A stretch of 64,000 nt of DNA from Ectocarpus siliculosus. Lineage: Eukaryota; Sar; Phaeophyceae; Ectocarpales; Ectocarpaceae. Under the pieces are notes generated by a model that saw nothing but the letters and a program-made list of their open reading frames with translations, did no database searches and was not told the origin of the DNA. Each line of letters begins with the position of its first letter. Positions within the stretch are counted from its first letter, which is position 1. The DNA lies in NCBI GenBank assembly GCA_000310025.1, contig FN649149.1, positions 327,348 to 391,347 of the forward strand, in the 5' to 3' direction. The position numbers and the translations under genes were made by a program. Below are positions 24,340 to 34,714 of the stretch, piece after piece.

Positions 24340-25198
24340 TGTTTTCGTTCGAGTTGCTTCATCGTTATCGGTTCCAACATCGCCAGACATATATATAGAG
24401 AAAGGGATAGGAACCGGTGCTTGAAACACACAAGCCTCGCGCCCGTTCCCCCTAAAAACTTATCTCTCCCTCTCTCTGCTCACCAGTCAGCTATATCCCG
24501 CCGGGCGAATTCCGACTACTGCTGCTGCACGCAGAGGTCTGGAATGACCAAGTTCCCAAATGGTGCTCGACCATTCAACTACATCCCATGCAAGCCTCGT
24601 GGATACTACTAAGGAATCAACCAAAGAAAATACGGACTTCATACCATTTCCGTTCCCACACCTTCGAAATAAAAGGGATGTGTGGGATGGAACCTACACC
24701 ACCTTTGTGGCCACTTACTATTTGGCTACATAGCCCCTCAATCCTTGGCGTGCTCACGTATACTGGTCTTCTCTCGCGCTCAACAGCGTAACGACCTACG
24801 ACTACGGCGCACGTGTGCTTTTATGGGGGCACGCGAAATCAATCTGTTGCTACGTTACCCCGGTTTTCCAACAATGAAGCATTTCGAACACTTTCGGTTT
24901 CAATAAACGTCAGTATATTTCGTCTCCGACACTACTTTTAGCTCCGGTGTTTTTCGTTCGAGTTGCTTCATCATTATCGGCCTTCTACTTCACCAGGGAT
25001 AGTGAGAGAGGGGCGTAGGAACCAGCGCTAGAAACACACAAACTTCGCGCCTGATCCCCCTCAAACTCTCTATCTTTCTCTCTCTCTCTGCTCACAAGTC
25101 AGCTGTATCCAGCGGGGGGAATTCCGACTACTGCTACTGCGCACACGGTTCTGGAATGACCAAGCCCCCCAACGGTACTTGACCACTCAACTACACCC
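24340..25198. mobile_element. TRIM-like element: two direct ~250-bp repeats
   Basis: The sequences 24340-24588 and 24948-25198 are direct repeats diverged by perhaps 20 percent, sharing TTTTCGTTCGAGTTGCTTCA, a CTCTCTCTGCTCAC tract, GAATTCCGACTACTGCT and CTGGAATGACCAAG. Each begins TG and ends CA. About 360 bp lie between them, without a coding frame. This is the layout of a terminal-repeat retrotransposon in miniature. No target-site duplication is obvious and the flanks beyond the repeats do not match, which argues against a simple tandem duplication but does not prove the TRIM reading. Confidence 0.5.
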
Positions 25199-27383
25199 AA
25201 GCCGAGGTCAAGCCCAGACTACTGTTGTCCACGTGCAGCCAACCCTTCGTTCGAATTTCGCGGTCACAAGCTAGCCCCAACCGAGGTATGTACCAACGAC
25301 TGAACACAAAAAGTTCCCCAACATTCGCCAAGAAACCAAGCTTCCTTATAAAAAGGCTAATAAGAAAGAACAGCAGAGAAGGGCAAGTAGAGACCATTTT
25401 CCGATCACCCGGAAGCGGGATTGCGAACAAGGAACACACCAATAAAACGAACGTGAAGAACATATCCTCGAACCCAAGCACAGCCGCGGAGTGAGCACCA
25501 TCGAATGTTTCTTTCGCCCGCTGGGCCATTCCCGCTACACCCCAGGGATATATGAAGGGCTCTTGTCCATCTAGTCTACGTGTGTGTACCACAATAAGAA
25601 CGTACAGGCGACACACTTGATGGCAAAAACAGCAGACTATGTCTTGAGTCTAGTCTTCAATAAATAGCTCCCGCGCTGACTAAGCACACGTAACTTTACA
25701 GGTCGAATACAGTTCGACGTCCACGCTGGACAACCTACTGTAGGGCAACTTGACATGCTGTGGAATGTGTAGGCGGGACGAAAAATTAATAGGCACGAAA
25801 CAATAGTAAGCCGTCAGCGAGTCTTGCCACATACATGCGGTAGATTGTTTAGACTTTTCCATTACCCCGGCTGGTGGCGCGTCCAAATATTGATGTTTAG
25901 CATGGATAATGGATATTATTTATTTACTTGCCTCTGCCCGCATAATTTTTTACCCGTCGTGTGTACAACGGAGAGCGTGAAACGGACATGTGTACCAAAT
26001 CTATCTACTATTATTGTGCCGCATATCCCACGTTCAACCTCCTCCCCTCTTTCGCTCAGAACATACATACCCAGCTCACTCCCTCTCCACCCCCTCGCAC
26101 CTACGGTTAAGCAGAGGTGAATCTTAAGAAGGTAAGCCATTCTAGGTTCGAGTTGGAAGAACTGCGGATAAGTCTCTCGAAGCTATCGTCTCTCCTCACG
26201 CATTGCGATGTACCCTTGTAGAGTTTGCATCTTTGCTCAGGAATATGGTCTCGGTGGGAACAGCAATATCATCGGGTACATCCCCGACGATAAAAGTTAC
26301 CGAGACGACGCCACAGTAATGCCGTCGTACTGGGGTACATGCACACCACGTGCGTGTGTGGTACCCATCGGTGTCGCTTGCTCATACTTAGAGGTGTAGA
26401 CTATGTAGCTATATCTTTCACCGGGTGAATGCATACCATCCGCGATCTCTTGTCACAACGCGCGGTGCGTAGAACAGGGGCAACAATCAACACATACATT
26501 CGTTCATGGTACGCATGTAATGCGTCTTCAGACACTTTAAGCGGTAAGCAGGGCCTCCTACTAGAATAATCATCGTACACGAAGCACAAGATACAGTAGT
26601 AACCGGTGAAGATCTTTCTACTCCCAACTACAACCGGTAGTGCTTTGAGAACCGGTTCGGTTTTTGGTTCCCAGTGTATATTCCGCCGCGTCGCCTTGCG
26701 TCGCCGCGTCGCCGCGTCTTCGTTGAAAAAAGTCCTGGTTACAGTGTACAGCGTGCAGTGTCGGAATGTACTGACACTGTACGTGTCAGTATGTCAGTAT
26801 ACACGGCACACGGCCCGCGATGGTTCTCACTGGGAACCAGTTCTCACAGCCACTCTCCGAAGGTAAGTCAGCACAGCTCTCATGAGTCCAGCCAGTTCCG
26901 TAGGCTTTCTGTTTGGTTTCAACAGAACCGGGGCCTGGCGGAATTCTTGGGGGCTTGGGAGTGAGCCGGTCAGCCGGCCGTAATATGTGACAAGTAAGGC
27001 GCCCTCATCAGATAGCGGGATTTTTGGTGTGCTGTCTTCATGTCTTCATATTGCACCGAGGATCCTCAATTAGTTGAGGCCTCATGCTCCGAACCGTGGT
27101 CCCGCCCACCCTTCATTGCATCGACCACATCTGTAATTAGTTGTACTTGAACCACCATTCGTCTGGAGCGGAATTGTCTACACCAATTTCCTTTGGAATT
27201 CATGGTGCCCGGCCTCTACTGCTGTAGTTTTCCGTTTTCCCTCCGCATTCTACATGTACACCATACACCAAAATCGACTACAAGGTCATAGGTTCCGAAG
27301 CTCCCCAACCTGTGGACGTGCGGACACCACACTGACACGGCCGGGATCACCAATCCCACTATCGGCCAACGTTGTTCTTGAAG
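25199..27383. other. no supported gene; repeat fragment near 27070
   Basis: No coding exon recognised. At 27072-27110 a stretch (TTGAGGCCTC...GTGGTCCCGCCCAC) resembles 22203-22240, inside the recombinase element, so it is probably a fragment of the same or a related repeat. Confidence 0.4.
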
Positions 27384-27479
27384 GTCGCCGCCGTCGCCAG
27401 CCCCGACGAGGCGGCACGCATGGGAGGAGTCGTCACGCAGCACGGGGAGGACAGCCTAGGTGCAGTCGAAGCGGATCAG
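27384..27479 (+). other. possible orphan exon (32 codons)
   Basis: Open frame of exactly 32 codons (VAAVASPDEAARMGG...) between an acceptor-like TTGTTCTTGAAG and a donor-like CAG|GTAACG. No flanking exon or known domain was found, so this is only a candidate. Confidence 0.2.
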
Positions 27480-28084
27480 GTAACGCTCGATGGTTCTGTG
27501 CTCCCTAGTTGTTCCCCCTTGTGCTGAAGGCAACCCTCCTCGCCTCAACGTTGTCTTGCATGCGATACATGGTGCTTGTACGTGAGCAAGCATTCCTACC
27601 GCAGTTGGGCCCCGCATAAAGGAAACTTCTGGCCAGCAAAAAAGCATGGGTCGACTTTGCACGAAGAACACGATAAGGAAAGCAGCTCAATCTAAGTGAC
27701 AAGGCAACAATCGCCTCCAACAAGAAGCAGGGGCAATGGACTTTGCCAAGACAAAAGGACGCAACCGGTAGCTCGGGGGTAAACGTCGACAGCGCTCTGG
27801 TTGATGACCACCTGCGTGTACCTCACCCCTTATTTCTGTCCGAGAAAGGTCTTTGTTGCTTTTCTGCGCACCCTCGTCGCTGAGGATTTGCTCCCACATA
27901 GACTTTTACCCAACCAGCGGCAGCGAGAGATTGAGTACGAGTAACTACAAGAACCCGAGGCAAGAAAAAAATCCTGAAACAAAGAGAATGTGATCGAAGC
28001 ATCGACAACAGAGGAAAAAACGAAAAGTATGAGGAATGATGATCACAGGTCCAGGTGCACAAATGTAGGAGCGTCGTGTTGCGA

Positions 28085-28885
28085 AACTCAACGAGTTGCT
28101 GTAGGCTGATGTACTGGAGCCCAGAGTGTGACGTTCGCCCTTGACCCGAATCCGACGTTGTGTTGTCTCCGGCCCGCAGCCTGTAGTCGAGAGAGAGGCC
28201 CTCATACCACGAGTGGCACGCCCCCCCTTTCCACTGCTGCATGCATTGCTATACCGAGCAGGTTGAGGAAGTGGTTGAGGATAGCAACAGCGCCAGCCGA
28301 TACTCTCGGGATAACATGAAGCTCTGGCCGTAGCAACACCGCCGCCAGAATCATGTACTAGCGGCACTGCTGTGCGGGGCGGTCAACACCAAATGGTGGT
28401 TGATTTGCTAGCGGGCATCTTCGACCAGAACACGCCAACTCGAGACGGCCGGACCCCGCTCCACCTCGTTGCTCTCGCGGGGCAGAAAGCGCTAGTGTTG
28501 AGCTTGCAAGAAGACGGTACCACCATCGACGCACGGGACGCAACGGGTGAGTCACCACTGGTCGAGGCCTCCTACAAAGGCAAGCAAGCTATCGTGGAGA
28601 CCCTTCTCTCCAAGGGGGCCGCCGCCAACCTCCGAGGAACCGTTCCGCTGTACTAATCTGCGCTCGACAGAGTTCCACGAGAAAGTCACGCCGAGGCCAT
28701 CGGTGTCCTTGTCGGGGGCGGGGCCACGGTGAGCGGGCAAGACAGTCGAGATTTCAACCGTGCTCCGTTGCGATGATTTGTCACGCCCGATCCAGGATGT
28801 CCAGCATCACGACTCTTCTTCTTGTTTCATGAAAGCTCATGCCCAAAGAACCTCATGACAGCACGAAGTGCCCCCTCACGTTGTA
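28085..28885 (+). pseudogene. ankyrin-repeat copy A
   Basis: Part of a six-copy cluster. The frame at 28372-28656 encodes ankyrin repeats (TRDGRTPLHLVALAG, ATGESPLVEASYKG, LLSKGAAANLRG). It then meets TAA at the codon that is AAA in copy E, after which the same frame goes on with ESHAEAIGVLVGGGATVSGQD to 28776. A shared upstream module (GCTGTAGGCTGATGTACT...) starts near 28097. The 3' part is almost identical to 32195-32418 and runs into the N gap. Confidence 0.75.
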
Positions 28886-28985
28886 NNNNNNNNNNNNNNN
28901 NNNNNNNNNNNNNNNNNNNNNNNNNNNNNNNNNNNNNNNNNNNNNNNNNNNNNNNNNNNNNNNNNNNNNNNNNNNNNNNNNNNNN
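28886..28985. other. assembly gap, 100 N
   Basis: Exactly 100 undetermined bases, the conventional placeholder for a gap of unknown size. It lies between ankyrin copies A (plus) and B (minus), in duplicated sequence. Confidence 0.99.
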
Positions 28986-29490
28986 ACTCGATGACGTCTC
29001 GACTTCCTAGGGCGCTCACCGTGGCCCTGCCCCGAACGAGAACACCGATTACCTCGGCGTGACTTTCTCGTGGGACTCTAGTACAGCGGAACGGTTCCTC
29101 GGAGGTTGGCGGCAGCCCCCTTGGAGAGCAGGGTCTCCACGATAGCTTGCTTGACTTTGTAGGAGGCCTCGACACGTGGTGACTCACCCGTTGCGTACCG
29201 TGCGTCCATGGTGGCACCGTGCTCTAGCAAGCTCAACACCAGCGCTTTCTTCCCGGTGAGAGCAACGAGGTGGAGCGGGGTCCGGCCGTCTCGAGTCGGC
29301 AAGTTCGGGTCGAAGCTGCCCGCTAGCAAGCCGGTCACCATTTGGCGGTGACGGGTCCGCAAAGCAGTGGCGGCTCCTGGCAGCGTTGCGGCGACCAGGG
29401 CTAAAATCTGGCCTCGAGAGTATCGGCTGTGGTTGTTCCGAACCTCAACCACTTCCTCAATCTGCTCGGCACAGCAATGCAGGGGAAAGG
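28986..29490 (-). pseudogene. ankyrin-repeat copy B (inverted)
   Basis: Minus-strand frame at 29452-29078: a leader (MVEVRNNHSRYSRGQ), then FDPNLPTRDGRTPLHL, LLEHGATMDARYATGES and ETLLSKGAAANLRG. A stop follows GTVPLY as in copy A. The continuation (ESHAEVIGVLVRGRATVSA) is in the other frame toward 28990, so the copy has at least one stop and one frameshift. Confidence 0.72.
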
Positions 29491-29599
29491 GGAGATGCCA
29501 TACTCAGTTTCCCTGTTTTCTCTCCAGAGATTCACTTCTTGTCTCTCGGCAAGTTCTCGGCAACAGCATCTTACATTTCGTTCTTAAACCTCTCTACTT

Positions 29600-30290
29600 T
29601 TTGGGCTTTCCGTTCGCAACATACCATATTCGTTGCTGTAGGCTGATGTACTTGAGCCCAGAATATGACGTTCGCCCTTGACACCAACCCGACATTGTGC
29701 TGTCTCCGACCCGCAGCCTGTAGTCGAGAGAGAGAGACACTGACACCGAGTATGGCACCCCCCTTCCACTGCATTACTATGCCGAACAGGTTGGGGAAGT
29801 TAGCAACAGCCCCAGCCGAAATTCTCTCCCCACAACATAAAGCTCTGGCCGCAGCAGCGACACCACCGCCAGGACCATCTACTAGCTGTTACTGTGCGTG
29901 CGGGGCGGTCCCCACCCAATGGTGGTCAGCTTGCTAGCGGGCAGCTTCGGCAACATCAACACGCAAACCCGAGACGGCCGGACGCCGCTCCACCTCAATG
30001 CTCTCACCGGGCAGAATGCGCTAGTGTTAGGCCTGGTAGATCACTGTGCATCCGTTGACGCACGGGACGCGAGGGGTGAGTCACCACTGGTCGAGGCCTC
30101 CTAGGCAAGTCCACTACCATGGAGACCGTGCTCTCCAAGGGGGCTTCCGCCAACCTCCGAGGAACCGGTCCGCTGCGCTAATCTGCACTCGACAGAGTCG
30201 CACAAGAGGGACCACCGAGGTAATCGGTGTCCTCGTTCGGGGCGGAGCCACGGTGAGCGCCCCAGACAGTCGAGACGTCACCGAGTAGTG
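29600..30290 (+). pseudogene. ankyrin-repeat copy C
   Basis: Shares with copies A and E the upstream module near 29635-29760 and the ankyrin frame from 29898 (RDGRTPLHLNALTGQNALV, ARGESPLVEAS), then a stop at 30102 with homologous sequence continuing in other frames (VIGVLVRGGATVSAPD near 30230). Clearly broken. Confidence 0.68.
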
Positions 30291-30851
30291 CGGTGACGCC
30301 TCGGCGGTCTTGGGCGCTCACCGTGGCCCTGCCCCGAATGAGGACACCGATTACCTCGGTGGTCCTTCTCGTGGGGCTCTGTCGAGCGCAGATTAGCATA
30401 GCGGTACGGTTCCTCGGAGGTTGGCGGTGGCCCCCTTAGAGAGAGCAGAGTCTCCACGATAGCTTGCTTGACTTTGTAGGAGGCCTCGATACGTGGTGAC
30501 TCACCCGTTGCGTCCCGTGCGTCGATGGTGGTACCGTGTTCTAGCAAGCTCAACACCAGCGCTTTCTGCCCCGCGAGAGATTTGAGGTGCAGCGGCGTCC
30601 AGCTGTCTCGGGTCGGCACGTTCGGGTCGAAGCTGTCCGCTAGCAAGCCGGTCACCATTTGGCGGTGACGCTAGCAAGCCGGTCACCATTTGGCGGTGAC
30701 GGCCCCGCCCAGCAGTGGGGACTCCTGGCAGCGTTGCGGCGATCAGAGCTATAGTCTGACCCTGAGAGTATCGGCTGTGGTTGTTCCGAACCTCAACCAT
30801 CTCCTCAACCTGCTCGGCATAGTGATGCAGGGTGCAGGTGAAAGGGGGCAT
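30291..30851 (-). pseudogene. ankyrin-repeat copy D (inverted)
   Basis: Minus-strand leader MPPFTCTLHHYAEQVEE...VEVRNNHSRYSQGQ from 30851. A 26-30 bp local duplication (CTAGCAAGCCGGTCACCATTTGGCGGTGACG repeated at about 30639-30700, written here as one unit start CTAGCAAGCCGGTCACC) shifts the frame. The ankyrin frame 30658-30470 (PTRDSWTPLHLKSLAGQKA, ATGESPRIEASYK) is then lost to a second shift at ETLLS. This copy best preserves the N-terminal leader. Confidence 0.65.
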
Positions 30852-30964
30852 GCCATACTCGGGACCAGCGCCTTTCTCTCGGCACGTCCCTTGTTACCAC
30901 AGCAACGTCAAATGCCGTGACCACGCTATTACGTGCAGAGGCCGCGGTCAAATTGGACCGACAA

Positions 30965-31570
30965 GCAGGGTGGGGGGGGGCTTACTCATGTTTTACACGC
31001 CTTAGCTGGTAGCCCATTGACCACGCGTCCTCGAGAGGACGGAGCGTTGTTCTCGCAGGACCGATTGCCGATGGTTAATCGTTCCTTCCTATATTGCCAA
31101 AGGTGGCTCAAATATGTTATCCGATCCTATGTATCCTACATACGTCACTTCCCGCCTTCTCAGTCCAGCTACCCCAGTATAGCTACCGTATTCCTGGCTA
31201 CAAGTATCCATGCCTCAAACATATCTGTGTAACTTCCTTCTATTTTTCCCACCCCAGTCATGAACTTTTCTCTCTCCTTTTCGTAGAACGGACATTCTGT
31301 AACACACAACAAATCTGGTCTTCGCACGCGGCATCGCATTCACAGTTAGTTGAACTTGTCATCGCCTTTGCCTACCTTCCGAAATCTTTGTCTACGTTCT
31401 CGAAGGCCAATGCCCCCAGTCCAAAATGTGACCTTAGCTTTGTCTCTGCATCCATTGGTCCATGTAGGTACACCTTTGAACCCTGTTCGTTCTTTCAACA
31501 TTCCGCATACTTGTAGACCCTCATGTTCCCTGTTTTCTTTCCTGAAATACTTCTTCTCTATCGGCAAGTT
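30965..31570 (-). mobile_element. LINE 3'-end fragment with poly-C tail
   Basis: Minus-strand protein remnant at 31567-31346 (GFKGVPTWTNGC, GGIGLRERRQRFRKV) matches the C-terminal part of the reverse-transcriptase element at 61.65-63.8 kb (GFKDYLHGPMDAG, GDIGLRERRRRHRTV). The sequence 31130-30985 matches 63660-63785 in inverse. Like that copy it ends, in its own sense, with a C tract (G run at about 30969-30980 on the plus strand). It is a 5'-truncated insertion inside the ankyrin cluster. Confidence 0.8.
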
Positions 31571-31639
31571 CTCGGCAACAGCATCTGACGTCTCTTTCGT
31601 AAACCTCTATATTTTCGGGCTTTCCGTTGGCAACGTATC

Positions 31640-32418
31640 CAATTCGTTGCTGTAGGCTGGTGTCCTTGAGCCCAGAAATCGACGGTTGCCTTTGACCCGA
31701 ATTCGACGTTGTGTTGTCTCCGGCCCACAGCCTGTAGCCGAGAGAGAGGCCCTCATACAAAGAGTAGCACGCCCCCCACTGCTGCATGCACTGCTATTCC
31801 GAGCAGGTTCAGGAAGTGATTGAGGTTAGCAACAGCCCCAGCCAATACTCTCGGGACAACATGACACTCTGGCCGCAGCAACACCGCCGCCAGTGACACG
31901 GTTGTGCGGGGCTGTCACTGCACCATTGGTGGTCGGCTTGCTAGCGGGCAGCTTCGACCCGAACTTGCCGACCCGAGACGGCCGGACCCCGCTCCACCTA
32001 GCTACTTTCACGGGGAAGAAAACGCTAGTGTTGAGCTTGCTAGAACACGGTACCGCCATCGACGCACGGGACGCAACGGGTGAGTCACCACGTGTCGAGG
32101 CCTCCTACGAAGGGCAAGCAAGCTATCGTGGCGACCCTTCTCTCCAAGGGGGCCGCCACCAACCTCCGAGGAACCGTTCCGCTGTACAAATCTGCGCTCG
32201 ACAGAGCCCCACGAGAAAGTCACGCCGAGGCCATCGGTGTCCTTGTCGGGGGCGGGGCCACGGTGAGCGGGCAAGACAGTCGAGATTTCAACCGTGCTCC
32301 GTTGCGATGATTTGTCACGCCCGATCCAGGATGTCCAGCATCACGACTCTTCTTCTTGTTTCATGAAAGCTCATGCCCAAAGAACCTCATGACAGCACGA
32401 AGTGCCCCCTCACGTTGT
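31640..32418 (+). pseudogene. ankyrin-repeat copy E
   Basis: Upstream module from about 31645, ankyrin frame 31893-32108 (SFDPNLPTRDGRTPLHLATF, DARDATGESPRVEASYEG). One extra G in the run at about 32110-32113 shifts into the frame 32080-32310, which reads on uninterrupted: KGKQAIVATLLSKGAATN, LYKSALDRAPRESHAEA, GVLVGGGATVSGQD. It is the least damaged copy and shows that an intact ancestor carried at least three ankyrin repeats. The 3' part is nearly identical to 28659-28885. Confidence 0.75.
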
Positions 32419-32589
32419 AGGCGTGTCAGCCACCCCACCACACCGCTGAGCCCTTTGTGCTTGCCACCCGCCCTGGTGACACCATCCTCGAAGCTGTAGC
32501 GCACACAAACGCGGCGGTCGGCACCTCCGGCATCCACGTCCCACAAAGAGCGTTTGGGGCACCGCCTGTATTTCCCTCGCTATAATCTC

Positions 32590-33130
32590 AACCAAGTGGT
32601 TTTTGCCTGCGAGGCAAGTGCGAGAAGCACAACGAGCCAGCAACGGCGACGCCACAACCTGTCAGCCCGGGCACGAGACAGCAGCAAGCGGACGCGGCCA
32701 ACTTCGTCGAGCTCATGCTGCGAACATTCGCGCCCCCCGCCATTAGATGATTCGACAACTTCCGCGGGGTCTGGGCATTTTTGTCCGCCGGTGGATCTCC
32801 TGCTGGCCGGTAGATCTCCTGCTGCCATGGGGCGCGGACGAATCCATACTGGACAAAAATGCCCAGTCCACCGCGTCCTTCCGCCCCTGGACGCGAATAC
32901 AGGCTCTTTGTAGGCCTCGACAAATGGCGACTCAACCCCGCGTCCCGTACGTCAACGGATGCACCGTGTTCTACAATAGCAAGCTCAACACCAGCCCTTG
33001 TGCCCCGTGAAAGCAACGAGGTGGAGCGGCGTCCGGCCGTCTCGAGTTGGGGTGTTCGGGTCGAAGCTGCCCGCTAGCAAAAAAAGCCGACCACATTGAT
33101 TGGTGGTGACTGCCCCGCACGACAGTGCAG
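32590..33130 (-). pseudogene. ankyrin-repeat copy F (inverted, heavily decayed)
   Basis: Minus-strand remnants at about 33100-32900 (reverse complement of the RTPLHL and GxxxDARD region of the other copies) are interrupted by a palindromic insertion at 32763-32875. Only short stretches can be aligned by eye. Confidence 0.5.
32763..32875. repeat. palindromic insertion (~110 bp)
   Basis: Arms CTGGGCATTTTTGTCC (32771-32786) and GGACAAAAATGCCCAG (32851-32866) are perfect inverses, with weaker pairing extending outward to about 32763 and 32875. Two GATCTCCTGCTG repeats lie in between. Probably a small MITE or foldback element in ankyrin copy F. Confidence 0.7.
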
Positions 33131-34714
33131 CTGGCGGCGGTGTTGCTGCGGCCAGAGTCTCATGTTGTCCCGATATTTCAAAAACGTGTCACACTGCTGT
33201 GTTCATCTGTGTGCGACAAGTTGGACAGGTTGAGTTGCACTATTGAACGTATTCAACAAACAAAAATCACAAAAAGTATGGGAACAGAAAACAGAAGAAC
33301 TTTTCTAAAATTGGGCCCTCTCCGGGGTACCTTTGTAAGCGTGAGGGATTACCTCTGTCGCACACCCTTGACCGTCGGTTTGCTTGCGTTTCTTGTGTAT
33401 ATCATAGCTCGGTTTCATCGCCCTACGAGACCTGCGGTGTTGTATTGTCGATGTTGATTAGCACAAACATAGGATCGTCTTCCACGTTCGTAAGTAAGCA
33501 CCTCGCCTTGTCAGTACATACATGACCTTCGACCTTAATTAACCCACGCGCTGGTGGCCCTGTGCAAACTTGTATTTTTCCGTGCGTTCTCTTTTCGCTA
33601 TCGACCAAGGCGCGCAGCCGCATCCCCAAAACTCTTCCCTTGTGAGCTCCCCTATGTTTCGGTTAGCGTGCGAGCAGAAAGTTCGCACCCACCGTTCGCC
33701 CTTTCCCGGCTGGCCGGGGCCGTACGCGGGGCGATCAGACCGAACCATGGTCGACAAATGGGCTGGATGCAGACATTCAGTATCGTCCAAAAGGGGGTAA
33801 ATCACCAAGGTAGCAGGGTGCAACCGCCGACGTGTGGTGGCTACGGTGAAACTACGTTCCACATCTTCTCTCTGTAGTGGCATCCGGGGTCCAAAGAAAC
33901 AAAAGTGATCAGTTGTCGCACATACGATCGGTTGTCGCAGATACGACAACATACAAACGCGTCTTGCCGATTGTGTGTTGCATGCAGTCGAGGGTTCGCG
34001 ATAGTAGTACTGGTTTTGGTGCGGGTGCCCGGTTTAGTGCGGGTGAACTCGCTCGGAATAGACAGACCCCCGCCACGTGCGGAGACGGCACTACATTGTA
34101 CGCGGCGTCAGGGGCCCTGCTCTATCCTGTGCGCGGCGTCCCGAGACCACTAATGCGGGTCACCAGCCTCGCACAACCTCCAAAATACCCCGCAGCCCAA
34201 CATACGTCCGTGGCGCCGGGCAACGTTGCAAAAACAGTTGACCCTGCTCGACCAGTAGCAATTGTCGTTGTGTGGCGGTAGCGAGCCCGCCTCTCGTGAT
34301 TATCTTTTGTACACATACTCACATATTCTCAAGCCTCGTTCCAATGCGCTGCAAGAACTAAAACCACCAAATATTCTTCGCAGGACACGGGCACAGACAG
34401 AGGCGTCAAGCCCCTGGCTCGCCCAGAGCCCGAGGCCACACGCGGCAACGCTCTGTTCCCCAGACAAAACCCGTGCCAAAACTACGCAACCCGACGCGGA
34501 AGGGAGGGTGGAGCTACTCCATAACCAGCGCTTCCGCAGCCTTCACCCCATAGCACGCGCAGCACTTCACAAACTAGTGTGCCATTCGACGGGGGGAACT
34601 CTGCGACTGAAAACATTGCGCACGACATCGCAACACACACACACCTCCACCATTCGGCAACACACAAGACAAGACCGTGGATACCAAAATACCCTCTGGT
34701 TGGGCGCGATACTT
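33131..34714. other. no supported gene
   Basis: About 1.6 kb downstream of the VPS39-like gene stop. No exon was recognised. A minus-strand frame near 34322-34122 has a vague resemblance to the last part of gamma-COP but is not convincing. Confidence 0.4.

Noticed and set aside
24340-25198. CRISPR-like array
   Set aside because: Only two long repeats, no short repeat-spacer periodicity; eukaryotic context.
34122-34322. Minus-strand frame with AGYFGG and LVTRIS, faintly like the gamma-COP C-terminal subdomain
   Set aside because: Match is too short and the splice from the 34715 exon would need a weak donor over the stop codon.
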